Origin: CAZGVW01 sp964529265
Lineage (GTDB): Bacteria; Planctomycetota; Phycisphaerae; Phycisphaerales; UBA1924
Assembly (NCBI GenBank): GCA_964529265.1
Contig: CAZGVW010000069.1
Coordinates: 1 to 26,418 of the forward strand
DNA: 26,418 bases
Reading direction: 5' to 3'
Shown here: positions 8,021-16,108 of the stretch, piece after piece
Layout: every line of letters begins with the position of its first letter
Position numbering within the stretch: position 1 is the first letter of the stretch
The notes under the pieces: generated by a model
What the model saw: the letters and a program-made list of their open reading frames with translations, nothing else
Told to the model about the DNA's origin: nothing
Databases searched by the model: none
Program-made: the position numbers and the translations under genes

Positions 8021-9706
8021 TCACTCCCGCCTCATGAACGGAAACAGAATCACGTCCCGGATCGACCGCTGATTCGTCATCAGCATCACCACGCGGTCGA
8101 TCCCGATCCCCATGCCCCCCGCCGGCGGCATCCCCACCTTCAGCGCCTCGATGAAATCGGCGTCGAACGTGCGGAAGGTGCTCTCTTCCTCATCCACGCC
8201 CTGCAACTGCTCGCGGAACTTCTCCGCCTGCACGTCCGGATCATTCAACTCCGTGTACGCGGGCCCGATCTCCATGTGCGCGATGAACAGGTCCCACCGC
8301 TCCGCCGTCGCCGGATCATCCTTCTTCGGCCGCGTGAGCGGCGAGAGCGCCGCCGGGTAATCCATGATGAACGTCGGCTTCGCGGGGTCGAGCGCCTTCT
8401 CCGCCACGTCCTCGAACAACTGGTTGATGACGAAGATGTCCGCCACACCCTCGTGCTTCATGTGGCGGCGCTTCGCCTCCTCCCGCGCCTGCTTGACGTC
8501 GCGCATCGGGAAGCCCAGCCCCCTCTCGAACAACTCCGCGAACGTGATCCGCGCAAACGGCGAGCCGTAATCGATCATCAAGTCCCCGAACGGCAGTTTC
8601 ACCTTCCGGGGGTCGATATCCTCCGCCTCCACCTCGTGCGGCGCCGCGCTCACCGCCACGTAGTGCGCCACCTCGCGGATCATCTCCTCCGCCAGCGCCA
8701 TCATCGTGTGGTAGTTCCCGAACGCCTCGTACACCTCCAGCATCGTGAACTCCGGATTGTGCGAGCGATCCACGCCCTCGTTCCGGAAGTTCCGGTTGAT
8801 CTCATATACCCGCGGCAACCCGCCCACCAGCAGCCGCTTCAAGTACAACTCCGGCGCGATCCGCATGAACACCTGCATGTCCAGCGCATTCAAGTGCGTG
8901 ACGAACGGCCGCGCCGCCGCGCCGCCCGCCTGCGGCTGCAGCATCGGTGTCTCCACCTCCAGGAACTCCCGCTCATCCAGGAATCGCCGCATCCGCGCCA
9001 CGACCCGCGAGCGCATCTTCGCCACGCGCATCGTCTCGGGGTTCGCGTAGAGATCCACGTACCGCCGGCGATACCTGATCTCCGTGTCCTGCAGACCGCT
9101 CCACTTCTCGGGCGGCGGCGCAAGGCTCTTCGCCGCCATGCGCACGCTCGACGCCCACACCGTCACCTCGCCCGTGCGCGTCGTCGTCAGCGGCCCCTCA
9201 GCCACGATCACGTCGCCGAGATCGACCACTTTCGCCAGCCCGAACCCCGCCTCGTCGCAGTCCCGCTGGCTCACCGCAATCTGCAAGTCCGCCACTTCCG
9301 CCGCGGGCCCGGGCGCATGCTCCTCCCCGTGCGCCCTGGCCGGCGCCGAGGTGTGATCCCGAACCTGCATGAAAACCAGCTTGCCCGTATCCCGGTGCAG
9401 CACCACCCGCCCCGCCACCTTCACCACCGGCCGCCGATCGATGAACCCCGGTTCCTTCCCCTTGGCCTTCTGCTCCTCGTCCGCCGCGGCATCGAACATC
9501 CGCCGGGCCTGCTCGATCGAGATCAGTCCCTCCGTCCGCCCGCCGTAGGGCGCCACGCCCAGTGCCTCCGCCTGCTCCCGCTTCGCCCGCCGCTGAGCCT
9601 CGAGCCGATGCGGCTGGGCCGCCTCCGCCTCCGCGGCGGGGGTTGCCTGGGGGCTGACGGGGGTGCTCTCGGGGCTTCCCGGGGCGTTGGCGGGGCGATC
9701 GGGCAT
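8021..9706 (-). CDS. lysS: Lysyl-tRNA synthetase, class II
   Basis: This cytoplasmic synthetase charges tRNA-Lys. The 561-aa protein is about 50 residues longer than usual at the N-terminus, with a low-complexity Pro/Ala/Glu lead (residues 1-35). An OB-fold anticodon-binding domain (VAGRVVLHRDTGKLVFMQVR ... VVDLGDVIVAEG) carries a loop insertion of about 17 residues rich in Ala, Gly and His. The class II catalytic core follows: motif 1 FLEVETPMLQPQAGGAAARP, motif 2 RVYEINRNFRNEGVDRSHNP with EFTMLEVYEAF, motif 3 GGMGIGIDRVVMLMTNQRSI. The ATG at 9706 lacks a Shine-Dalgarno but is preceded by TAGGAT at 9 nt, suggesting a leaderless message. It is divergent from ybeY. Confidence 0.97.
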   Translation of the reverse strand: MPDRPANAPGSPESTPVSPQATPAAEAEAAQPHRLEAQRRAKREQAEALGVAPYGGRTEGLISIEQARRMFDAAADEEQKAKGKEPGFIDRRPVVKVAGRVVLHRDTGKLVFMQVRDHTSAPARAHGEEHAPGPAAEVADLQIAVSQRDCDEAGFGLAKVVDLGDVIVAEGPLTTTRTGEVTVWASSVRMAAKSLAPPPEKWSGLQDTEIRYRRRYVDLYANPETMRVAKMRSRVVARMRRFLDEREFLEVETPMLQPQAGGAAARPFVTHLNALDMQVFMRIAPELYLKRLLVGGLPRVYEINRNFRNEGVDRSHNPEFTMLEVYEAFGNYHTMMALAEEMIREVAHYVAVSAAPHEVEAEDIDPRKVKLPFGDLMIDYGSPFARITFAELFERGLGFPMRDVKQAREEAKRRHMKHEGVADIFVINQLFEDVAEKALDPAKPTFIMDYPAALSPLTRPKKDDPATAERWDLFIAHMEIGPAYTELNDPDVQAEKFREQLQGVDEEESTFRTFDADFIEALKVGMPPAGGMGIGIDRVVMLMTNQRSIRDVILFPFMRRE

Positions 9707-9715
9707 AGGGCGCGC

Positions 9716-9721
9716 ATCCTA
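9716..9721 (-). promoter_or_regulatory. TAGGAT box just before lysS, possible leaderless promoter
   Basis: TAGGAT on the minus strand ends 9 nt before the lysS ATG. No clear -35 box and no Shine-Dalgarno are present. Confidence 0.35.
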
Positions 9722-9799
9722 CAGGACCGAAAAACCACCGCCCGAACGGCCCCCACCACGATTCCCACGTCCCCCGCGGGTTCTTCGCGCACTCAATGC

Positions 9800-9827
9800 T
9801 GGACACCGGCCCGAGACCCCTTAGAGT
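9800..9827 (+). promoter_or_regulatory. Candidate promoter for the ybeY / CNNM unit
   Basis: TGGACA (9800-9805) and TAGAGT (9822-9827) are 16 bp apart and leave a leader of about 165 nt before ybeY. The call rests on motif matching only. Confidence 0.35.
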
Positions 9828-9908
9828 GTGGTCCCGCCCGGCGACGCTGTCAGTGAAATCGAGGATGAGGCGCCGAGGCCGATTCCGGAGGTCGAGATCA
9901 GGTTTTCC

Positions 9909-9941
9909 GGGGCCGGGGCCGGGGGGCGGGACCGCCGCCCC
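9909..9941 (+). other. G-quadruplex-prone and hairpin-forming stretch in the ybeY leader
   Basis: GGGG-CC-GGGG-CC-GGGGGG-C-GGG (9909-9930) meets the simple four-G-run rule for a quadruplex on the transcribed strand. The last part can instead pair as GGGGCGG / CCGCCCC (9923-9929 with 9935-9941). It may be structural in the leader RNA or just another G-rich repeat copy. Confidence 0.4.
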
Positions 9942-9997
9942 ACACCGCTTCGGCCCGTCGGCCCGGCCAAGCCGCGGACGGATGTGTTCTGACGACG

Positions 9998-10570
9998 ATG
10001 GACGCCACCCCCGACGACCCCTACGAACGTCGCTCGAACCGACGCCCCACCGAGGAAGTGACCCTCGAAATCACCGACGCCTCCGGCCGCCTGCCGGCGC
10101 CGGCGAGGCAGTGGCTCCGTGCCCACGCCGCCGCGGCTGTGTCGCATGCGGCGCCTTCGGGCAGCGAATCGGGCGGGGGGCACGAGGTCCGCGTGCGCAT
10201 CGTCGCCGACCCGGAGATGGCGACGCTGCACGAGCGCCACGCCGGCGTGGGTGGAACGACGGACGTGCTCACGTTCGACATGCGCACCGATCCGCTCGAT
10301 CCGCTCGATGTGGACATCGTCATCTGCGCCGATGAAGCGTCGCGGCAGGCGGCGGGACGCGGGCACGGTGTCGAGCGCGAACTGCTGCTGTACATCGTGC
10401 ACGGCGCGCTGCACTGCATGGGCCACGACGACCACGATGAGGACGCCGCCCGCACAATGCACGAGCGCGAAGATGAGATTCTGCGCGCCATCGGTGTCGG
10501 CTCGGTGTACGCCTCGCCGGATTCTTCTTCTTCCGGGGGCGGGGCTTCCGGGGGCGGGGGCGTGTCGTGA
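9998..10570 (+). CDS. ybeY: YbeY endoribonuclease, 16S rRNA maturation factor
   Basis: YbeY is a zinc-dependent single-strand endoribonuclease for rRNA 3' maturation and ribosome quality control. The 190-aa protein shows the core VRVRIVADPEMATLHERHAG, TTDVLTFDM, DVDIVICADEA and the metal motif VHGALHCMGHDDHD with H135 and H139. The third histidine sits one residue later (H146) than in the E. coli HGxLHxxGxDH pattern, which may be a lineage variant. The last 18 residues (Ser/Gly-rich) are coded by two tandem CTTCCGGGGGCGGGG words and are probably not part of the fold. The TGA overlaps the GTG start of the CNNM gene by 4 bp, so the two are coupled; ybeY next to a CorC/HlyC gene is a common bacterial arrangement. 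Confidence 0.93.
   Translation: MDATPDDPYERRSNRRPTEEVTLEITDASGRLPAPARQWLRAHAAAAVSHAAPSGSESGGGHEVRVRIVADPEMATLHERHAGVGGTTDVLTFDMRTDPLDPLDVDIVICADEASRQAAGRGHGVERELLLYIVHGALHCMGHDDHDEDAARTMHEREDEILRAIGVGSVYASPDSSSSGGGASGGGGVS
10530..10560 (+). repeat. Tandem CTTCCGGGGGCGGGG words at the 3' end of ybeY
   Basis: Two head-to-tail copies (10530-10544 and 10545-10560) code for the Gly/Ser tail SSGGGASGGGG of YbeY. The same word occurs in non-coding DNA at 15881 and 19373. Confidence 0.55.
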
Positions 10571-11973
10571 GCGCCATCGCCGTCTGGATCGCCGTCGCCG
10601 CCACGATTCTCGGCGCATTCCTCTCCGCGCTGCACATGTCGCTGCGCGAGATGTCCCGCGGCAAACTGCAGATGATCCTCGAGCGCAAGGCGAGCGCGCA
10701 CGCCGCAAACGGCAACGGCCGGCACACGCCGGACGATGACGGCGCGGGCGCGCCGGCCGCGCCCTCGCCCCGCGCCGCCCGCGTGATTCAGGAAATCCTC
10801 GACGACATCCCCGGCCACTCCCTCGCGCTGTCGCTGCCGCGCATCGTCTGCAACCTCGCCGTCGTCGTCGCGCTGCTCGTCGCCTTCACCGGCCTCGGCG
10901 AGGGCTCCGAGGTCACGTGGGTGAGGCTCCTCGCGGCGGGCGGACTCTCGGCCATCATCCTGTACATCATCGGTGTCGCCGTGCCCGCCAGCGTCTCCGA
11001 GCACATCGGCGAGGAACTCATCCACCGCTGCGCCGGCTTCATCAGGCTCATGAACTTCGTCATGACGCCCATCGTCCACATGGCCGGCTTCATCGACGTG
11101 CTCGTCAAGCGCATGGCCGGCGCGCGCGAGGAGAACGAGGAGGAGCAGATCGAGCGCGAACTGCTCGAAGTCGTCACCGAGGGCGAAACCGAGGGCAGCC
11201 TCGGCGAACTCGAGCGCCGCATGATCGAGGCCGTCGTCCACCTGCGCTCCGCCACGGCGCAGGAGATCATGACCCCGCGCACCGAGATCGAAGGCTTCGA
11301 ACTCACCGACGACCTCGAGTTCATCAAGGCCTACATCGAGAAGGCCGGCCACAGCCGCATCCCCGTCTACAAGGGCGATCTCGATCACATCGTCGGCGTC
11401 CTCTACGCCAAGGACCTCATCCGCCTCGCCGGAAAGGGTGCGAGCGATTTCAAACTGCGCCCCATCCTCCGCAAGCCCGAGTTCGCCCCCGAAACCAAGC
11501 CCCTGCTCGAACTGCTCACCGATTTCCAGGCGCGCAAGGTGCACATGGCCATCGTCATCGATGAGTATGGCGGCACGGCCGGCCTCGTCACCATCGAGGA
11601 CCTGCTCGAGGAGATCGTCGGCGAGATCCGCGACGAGTTCGAGCCCGTCAGCGAGGCCCCGCCCCGCATCTCCGTCATCCCCGACCAGCGCGCCGTCGAG
11701 GTCGATGCCCGCGCCTACATCCACGATGTCAACGACATGCTCGAAGACCTCGGCTACGAACTCCCCGAAGGCGAGGACTACGACACCGTCGGCGGCTTCG
11801 TCCTGAGCGCCCTCGGCCACATGCCCGTCCGCGGCGAGGAGTTCGCCCACAACGGCTTCGTCGTCCGCGTCCTCGAGGCCGAGCCCACCCGCGTCACAAG
11901 AGTGCGCGTCGAGTTCCGCGAAGGCGCCACCCCCGCCGCCCAGCGCGCCGAAGCGTCCCAGGCCGAAGACTGA
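10567..11973 (+). CDS. CNNM/CorC (HlyC) family membrane protein with CBS pair
   Basis: This 468-aa inner-membrane protein belongs to the family linked to magnesium or cobalt transport, often labelled hemolysin C-like. It starts at the GTG at 10567, overlapping the ybeY stop. The order is a DUF21/CNNM membrane domain with hydrophobic segments at about 1-24, 86-110, 118-142 and 158-180; two CBS domains (about 235-290, starting IMTPRTEIEGFELTDD, and 298-357, with VHMAIVIDEYGGTAGLVTIE); and a C-terminal CorC/HlyC domain (about 365-455, with EDYDTVGGFVLSALGHMP). A charged linker at 45-70 between the first two segments is longer than usual. Inference: ion transport or its regulation through nucleotide binding at the CBS pair. 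It is translationally coupled to ybeY. Confidence 0.92.
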   Translation: MSAIAVWIAVAATILGAFLSALHMSLREMSRGKLQMILERKASAHAANGNGRHTPDDDGAGAPAAPSPRAARVIQEILDDIPGHSLALSLPRIVCNLAVVVALLVAFTGLGEGSEVTWVRLLAAGGLSAIILYIIGVAVPASVSEHIGEELIHRCAGFIRLMNFVMTPIVHMAGFIDVLVKRMAGAREENEEEQIERELLEVVTEGETEGSLGELERRMIEAVVHLRSATAQEIMTPRTEIEGFELTDDLEFIKAYIEKAGHSRIPVYKGDLDHIVGVLYAKDLIRLAGKGASDFKLRPILRKPEFAPETKPLLELLTDFQARKVHMAIVIDEYGGTAGLVTIEDLLEEIVGEIRDEFEPVSEAPPRISVIPDQRAVEVDARAYIHDVNDMLEDLGYELPEGEDYDTVGGFVLSALGHMPVRGEEFAHNGFVVRVLEAEPTRVTRVRVEFREGATPAAQRAEASQAED

Positions 11974-11990
11974 GATCGGGCAAGAGAATG

Positions 11991-12176
11991 AACCCGGAGG
12001 AAGACAGAGGAAAACGGAGGAAGAAGCCCTGAAGAGAAGGCGTCTTCTTCTTGGAGCAACAGGCCCTCGCAGCGAGCGCCAATCATCGCTCTCGTGGAAC
12101 CCGCCTCCCCGTTGACCCTTTGGTCTTTTCTTGATTTCTTGACTCTCCTCCGTTTTCCTCTGTCTTCCTCCGGGTT
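11991..12176. repeat. Foldback element upstream of the thioredoxin gene (31-bp perfect inverted repeats)
   Basis: The left arm 11991-12021 (starting AACCCGGAGGAAGACAGAGG) and the right arm 12146-12176 are perfect reverse complements over 31 bp and enclose 124 bp. GAATG/CATTC extends the arms outward after a small gap. The arms share the AACCCGGAGGAAGAC word with the second element at 12731-12895. The inner DNA shows no gene. Confidence 0.85.
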
Positions 12177-12206
12177 CCTGCATTCTTCTCCCCTCCGGAG
12201 CGCCCC

Positions 12207-12725
12207 ATGCCCCGATTCGAATCCGAAGAAACACAGCGAGCCCACCGCGGCGTCGATCGCCCCCTCCGCGCCATGCTCGTCATCGCCGCGGTCGTGCTCG
12301 TCCTCTTCGTCGTCTTCCGCAACGGCATGTTCAGGGGCGGCTCCGGGGGCGGGGGCGGGGGCGGCTCCGGGGGCGCGCCCGTTCCAGCCATGTTCGATGC
12401 GGCCCTCACGCTCGAAGACGGCCTCGCCCGCGCCGCGAGCGAAGGCAGAATCACCTTCGCCTTCGCCACCGCTGATTGGTGCGGCCCCTGCCAGATCTTC
12501 AAACGCGGCGCCCTCTCCGATCCCCGCGTCGAAGCCTGGGTCGCCGAGCACGCCGTTCCCGTCTACATCGACATCGACGACCACCAGGACCTCGCCCAGC
12601 GCCTCCGCATCGACTCCATCCCCGTCACCATCCTCCTCCGCGAGAACAACGAAATCGCCCGCACCACCGGCGTGCGCGACCCCGACGACCTCCTCGCCTG
12701 GCTCAACCGCGCGGCCGCGGAGTAA
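12207..12725 (+). CDS. Membrane-tethered thioredoxin-like protein
   Basis: The 172-aa protein starts at 12207 with a CGGAG ribosome site 8 nt upstream. Residues about 22-38 (AMLVIAAVVLVLFVVF) form one membrane segment with a basic cytoplasmic lead, so the thioredoxin domain should face the periplasm. A glycine-rich linker (44-57) is coded by G-rich repeat DNA. The domain holds WCGPC at 91-95 and the cis-proline region DSIPVTILL at about 135-143. Inference: disulfide reduction or exchange in the envelope, possibly for the cysteine-containing exported proteins nearby. It stands alone between two foldback elements with AACCCGGAGGAAGAC arms. Confidence 0.92.
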   Translation: MPRFESEETQRAHRGVDRPLRAMLVIAAVVLVLFVVFRNGMFRGGSGGGGGGGSGGAPVPAMFDAALTLEDGLARAASEGRITFAFATADWCGPCQIFKRGALSDPRVEAWVAEHAVPVYIDIDDHQDLAQRLRIDSIPVTILLRENNEIARTTGVRDPDDLLAWLNRAAAE

Positions 12726-12730
12726 GAGCT

Positions 12731-12895
12731 CGAACCCGGAGGAAGACGGAGGAAAACAGAGAGAGACGAGGCGCAAAGAAACGAGGCGCTCGAGGCCCCG
12801 GCAGGTTCCCGCCGCGCCTCAAGCGCCCCGCTCATATTTCCTTACTTCGCCTTCCTGGCCTCTTCTCCGTCTTCCTCCGTCTTCCTCCGGGTTCG
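12731..12895. repeat. Foldback element downstream of the thioredoxin gene (24-bp perfect inverted repeats)
   Basis: The left arm 12731-12754 (CGAACCCGGAGGAAGACGGA then GGAA) and the right arm 12872-12895 are perfect reverse complements, with further imperfect pairing inward. It sits between the convergent thioredoxin and M16 genes and may also act as a bidirectional 3' end structure. Confidence 0.85.
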
Positions 12896-12905
12896 TTCCT
12901 CTCCG

Positions 12906-15794
12906 TTATCCCTCAGCCCCCGGCGCCGCGGCGGGCGCCGTCTGCGAAGGCGTGATCACCACCTTCACGTCCGGGCTCTTCTTGTGGAACCGCTGGAACG
13001 CATCGTGCACTTCGTTCTTCGAGAACGCCTCGAACGCCGCGGGCGCGCTCACCACGTCGTCCAGTCTCATGTTCCTGTACGTCAGGTCCGCCAGCTCGCC
13101 GGTCCAGAACCCCGGCTCCTTCATCGACTCGTCCAGCCGGTTCGCGATCTGCCCGCGCGCCACCGTCATCTCCTCGTCCGTCGGCCCCGTGGACGCGAAA
13201 TACCCGAACATCTCGTCGATCACTTCGCCCAGGCGCTCCGCCTTCCCCGGCTCCGTCGGCGCCGAGGCCAGGAACATCCCGTACCCCGGATACGCCACGC
13301 CCGGACTGCTCACCGACCGGATCGAATACACCAGCTGCTCATCCTCGCGGATGCGCTTGATCATCCGCGTGCTCAGGATCTGCGCCGCCACGTCCATCAG
13401 GCGCGCTTCACGCACAGCCTCCTGGTCGGCCCCGAAGAAGCCCACGAACACCATCGCCTGCGGCGTCTGCGTATCCACCGGAACCTCCGCCACGAACGGC
13501 CCCGAAGGCTTCTTCACGCGCCGCAGGTCGTCCAGCGTCGTCTCGCTGATGCGCTCCCGCGCCGGCAGCGAGCCGATGTACCGCGTCACCAGCTCCATCC
13601 CCTTGTCCCGGTCGATGTCGCCCACCACCGAGACCTCGATCGGCGCCCGCCGGATCAGGTCGTCCAGCCACGATTGCGCCGCCGACAGCGAAATCGCCCG
13701 CACTTCCTCCACCTCCAGCGGCCGGAAGCGCGGATCGCCCTCCGGGAAAATCAGGTCCGGCAGCACCTCCTGAATCATGCGCGTCGTCTGCTTCTTGCGC
13801 GCCTCGATCGATTGCGCCATCGCCTGCTTCCACTGCTCGAATCCCGCCTCCTCGATCACCGGGTCCGTCAGCAGCAGGTGCGCCACCTGCATGCCCGTCT
13901 CCAGGTCCTCCGGCGCGCCCGACACCGTAATCGTCACCGTGTCGTCGCCCGCGCCGCCTGAAACGCCCACGTTCTTCCCGACCATCAGGTCGCGGATGTT
14001 CGTGCTCGTCAGCGTGCTCGTCGCCGGACGCGCAAACGCCCGCGCCGCCGCCTCCGTGTGCCCGCGCGTGCCCGCCGTCTCCTCGATCTGCCCGCCCGCC
14101 AGCGTGATCGTGATCGTCGCCTGGTTCTTCCGGTAATCCATGAACCGGTAGTGCGCCCGCGCGCCGTTCGAGAGCCACGCCGAAAGCACCTGGCTCTGCG
14201 GGTGCATCGACATCTCCACCACCTTGCCCGCCTCCGGCGCCGCCTCCATCAGCCGCTCCGGACGCGCCTCGTCCGTGAACGCCACCACCTCCGCGTTGAT
14301 CGCCTCAAGGCCCGCCGCGAGCAGGTCCGTCTCAGTCGGCACGAACTCGCCCTCCGGCATCTCGACGATGAACGCCGCCGCCGAAGGATCGAACACCTCC
14401 CGGAACCGCTCCGAAACCTCCGCCGCCGTGATCGTCGGCAGCAGACGCTCCATGTACTCCAGCCGCTGCGCCGCCGACATGATCGGCTCGCCCTCATTCA
14501 CGCCCGTCAGAATGAACCGCGTGATCACCCGCGCCGGCAGCGTGCTCTCCATCGTCGCAAACTGCTTCGATTGCGCCAGCAACTCCCGCCGCACGTCCTC
14601 GACTTCCCGATCCGTGAAGCCGAACTTCCGCGCCGCCTGCAACTCCGCCGCCAGCTGGAACAGCATCGCGCGCCAGTCCTTCGGTTCGCCCGTCGCCTGC
14701 ACGTTCGCCCAGCGCATCGCCTGGAAGAAATCGCTCGCGAACCCCGACCCGCTCCGGAACGCCATCTCGCCCTTCTCAACCTTGCTCCTCAACCGGCGGT
14801 TGAACGCCTGTGAGCCGATCTGCTCCACCAGGTCGCGCCTCAAATCAGCCGCCGTCATCGTTGGCCCGTACGGATCGCCCACCATCGTCATCGAAACGTC
14901 GCACGTGCGCAGCTCCGGATCGGTCGCCACCACCGCGAACGATTCGCGATACACCGGCGTCCCGACCTCCAGATCCACCGGCCGCGCGCCCGCGGGCAGG
15001 CTTCCGAACGCCTCCGTGATCTGCCTCCTCACCTGCTCCGCGTCAACGTCCCCCACCAGAATCAGCGTCGCGTTCCCGGTCGTGTAGTACCGCTCGTAGT
15101 AATCCCGAAAGTCCTCGCTCTTCACCGCCAGCAGCGTCTCCTCGACGCCGATCGGCAGCCGCTTGCTCAGCCGCGAGCCCGGCGTGATCCGCGGGAACAC
15201 TTCCTCGAACACCCGCTGATCCGGCCCCAGACCCCGCCGCTTCTCCTCCAGAATCACCTGCCGCTCCTTGTCCACTTCCTCTTCGAGCAGCAGCAATCCA
15301 TCCAGCACGTCCGCGAAGAACCGCAGCCCCTTCTCCACCGTCTCCGTGTCCACCCGCGGCAAATCGAGGATGTACACCGTCTGATCAAACGACGTGAACG
15401 CGTTCTGGTGACGCCCGAACGTCAGACCGATCGATTCGAAGAACGGCACCAGGTCGCCAGGCGCGAAGTTCCTCGATCCGTTGAACGCCATGTGCTCCAG
15501 GTAGTGCGCCACGCCGCGCTGCGCATCCGTCTCGTTCAGCGAGCCGGTCGAGAAGTGAATCTGCATCGACACCCGACCCGGCGGATTCGCGTGCTGCTTG
15601 ATGATGTACGACAGCCCATTCGCCAACTCACCGCTGATCAACTCCGGATGCGTCGGCAGCGGCTCATGCGCCAGCGCCGCCAGATCCACCTCCTGCCCCG
15701 GCGCCTCCGCCAGAGCAAACGGCGCCGTCGCCGACATCGTCATCGCGGCAAGCGCCACAGGCGCCAGAAACACGGTGCGGAGCGATCGTCTCAT
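12906..15794 (-). CDS. Secreted M16 family zinc peptidase (pitrilysin type)
   Basis: The 962-aa exported metallopeptidase carries the inverted zinc motif HxxEH at 97-101 (VAHYLEHMAFNG) and a downstream acidic helix (LLEEEVDKERQVILEEKRRG) that should supply the third ligand, as in insulinase/pitrilysin peptidases. Residues 1 to about 29 form a signal peptide ending ALA or AEA. The length fits two M16 N/C half-pairs in one chain; later parts with VMVGDPYGPT-like and EVSVVGDIDRDKGMELVTRY stretches fit the inactive second half. The ATG at 15794 has a CCGGAGG ribosome site. It probably degrades peptides in the periplasm. It is divergent from the DUF4190-like gene across a 666-bp repeat-rich gap. 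Confidence 0.95.
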   Translation of the reverse strand: MRRSLRTVFLAPVALAAMTMSATAPFALAEAPGQEVDLAALAHEPLPTHPELISGELANGLSYIIKQHANPPGRVSMQIHFSTGSLNETDAQRGVAHYLEHMAFNGSRNFAPGDLVPFFESIGLTFGRHQNAFTSFDQTVYILDLPRVDTETVEKGLRFFADVLDGLLLLEEEVDKERQVILEEKRRGLGPDQRVFEEVFPRITPGSRLSKRLPIGVEETLLAVKSEDFRDYYERYYTTGNATLILVGDVDAEQVRRQITEAFGSLPAGARPVDLEVGTPVYRESFAVVATDPELRTCDVSMTMVGDPYGPTMTAADLRRDLVEQIGSQAFNRRLRSKVEKGEMAFRSGSGFASDFFQAMRWANVQATGEPKDWRAMLFQLAAELQAARKFGFTDREVEDVRRELLAQSKQFATMESTLPARVITRFILTGVNEGEPIMSAAQRLEYMERLLPTITAAEVSERFREVFDPSAAAFIVEMPEGEFVPTETDLLAAGLEAINAEVVAFTDEARPERLMEAAPEAGKVVEMSMHPQSQVLSAWLSNGARAHYRFMDYRKNQATITITLAGGQIEETAGTRGHTEAAARAFARPATSTLTSTNIRDLMVGKNVGVSGGAGDDTVTITVSGAPEDLETGMQVAHLLLTDPVIEEAGFEQWKQAMAQSIEARKKQTTRMIQEVLPDLIFPEGDPRFRPLEVEEVRAISLSAAQSWLDDLIRRAPIEVSVVGDIDRDKGMELVTRYIGSLPARERISETTLDDLRRVKKPSGPFVAEVPVDTQTPQAMVFVGFFGADQEAVREARLMDVAAQILSTRMIKRIREDEQLVYSIRSVSSPGVAYPGYGMFLASAPTEPGKAERLGEVIDEMFGYFASTGPTDEEMTVARGQIANRLDESMKEPGFWTGELADLTYRNMRLDDVVSAPAAFEAFSKNEVHDAFQRFHKKSPDVKVVITPSQTAPAAAPGAEG

Positions 15795-15880
15795 TGCAAA
15801 ACCTCCGGGGTCGGAAAACCTGCTCTCTTGATCGTTGTCTGTGAAAAGCCATTACGCCGCGCATCCGCGGCTGTCACTGC

Positions 15881-15950
15881 CTTCCGGGGGCCGGGGCGGG
15901 GCTTCCGGGCTCGGGACTTCCGGGCTTCGGGACTTCCGGGGGGCGCCGGA
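15881..15950 (+). repeat. Tandem CTTCCGGG-type repeats upstream of the M16 gene
   Basis: Units beginning CTTCCGGG start at 15881, 15902, 15917 and 15933 (spacing 21, 15 and 16 bp), with G/C-rich fill such as GGCCGGGGCGGGG or CTCGGGA. They lie about 90-155 bp before the M16 start codon. They resemble the words at 10530 and 4446. Confidence 0.6.
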
Positions 15951-16108
15951 TCCTCGACTCCGCCTCCCACCATCGCCCCCCGCCAACAGCCTCACATCGC
16001 CACCCGGCCGCCCAAAATCGGACCGACGGCTCAGGAAGAATGGTACAGACCCCCGCCGGACCCGGTTGCGTGACGCCCCGGACCCAAGGGGCCTCCATCG
16101 CGCAGGGG

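Noticed and set aside
4618..9856. Long plus-strand open frames (1010 and 671 codons) opposite metG, lysS and neighbours
   Set aside because: They are antisense shadows of certain tRNA synthetase genes. The composition is His/Arg/Pro-rich with no family resemblance.
10021..12234. A 737-codon minus-strand frame opposite ybeY and the CNNM gene
   Set aside because: It is antisense to two clearly conserved genes. Its Asp/Glu/Gly/Val-rich text is a product of codon bias.
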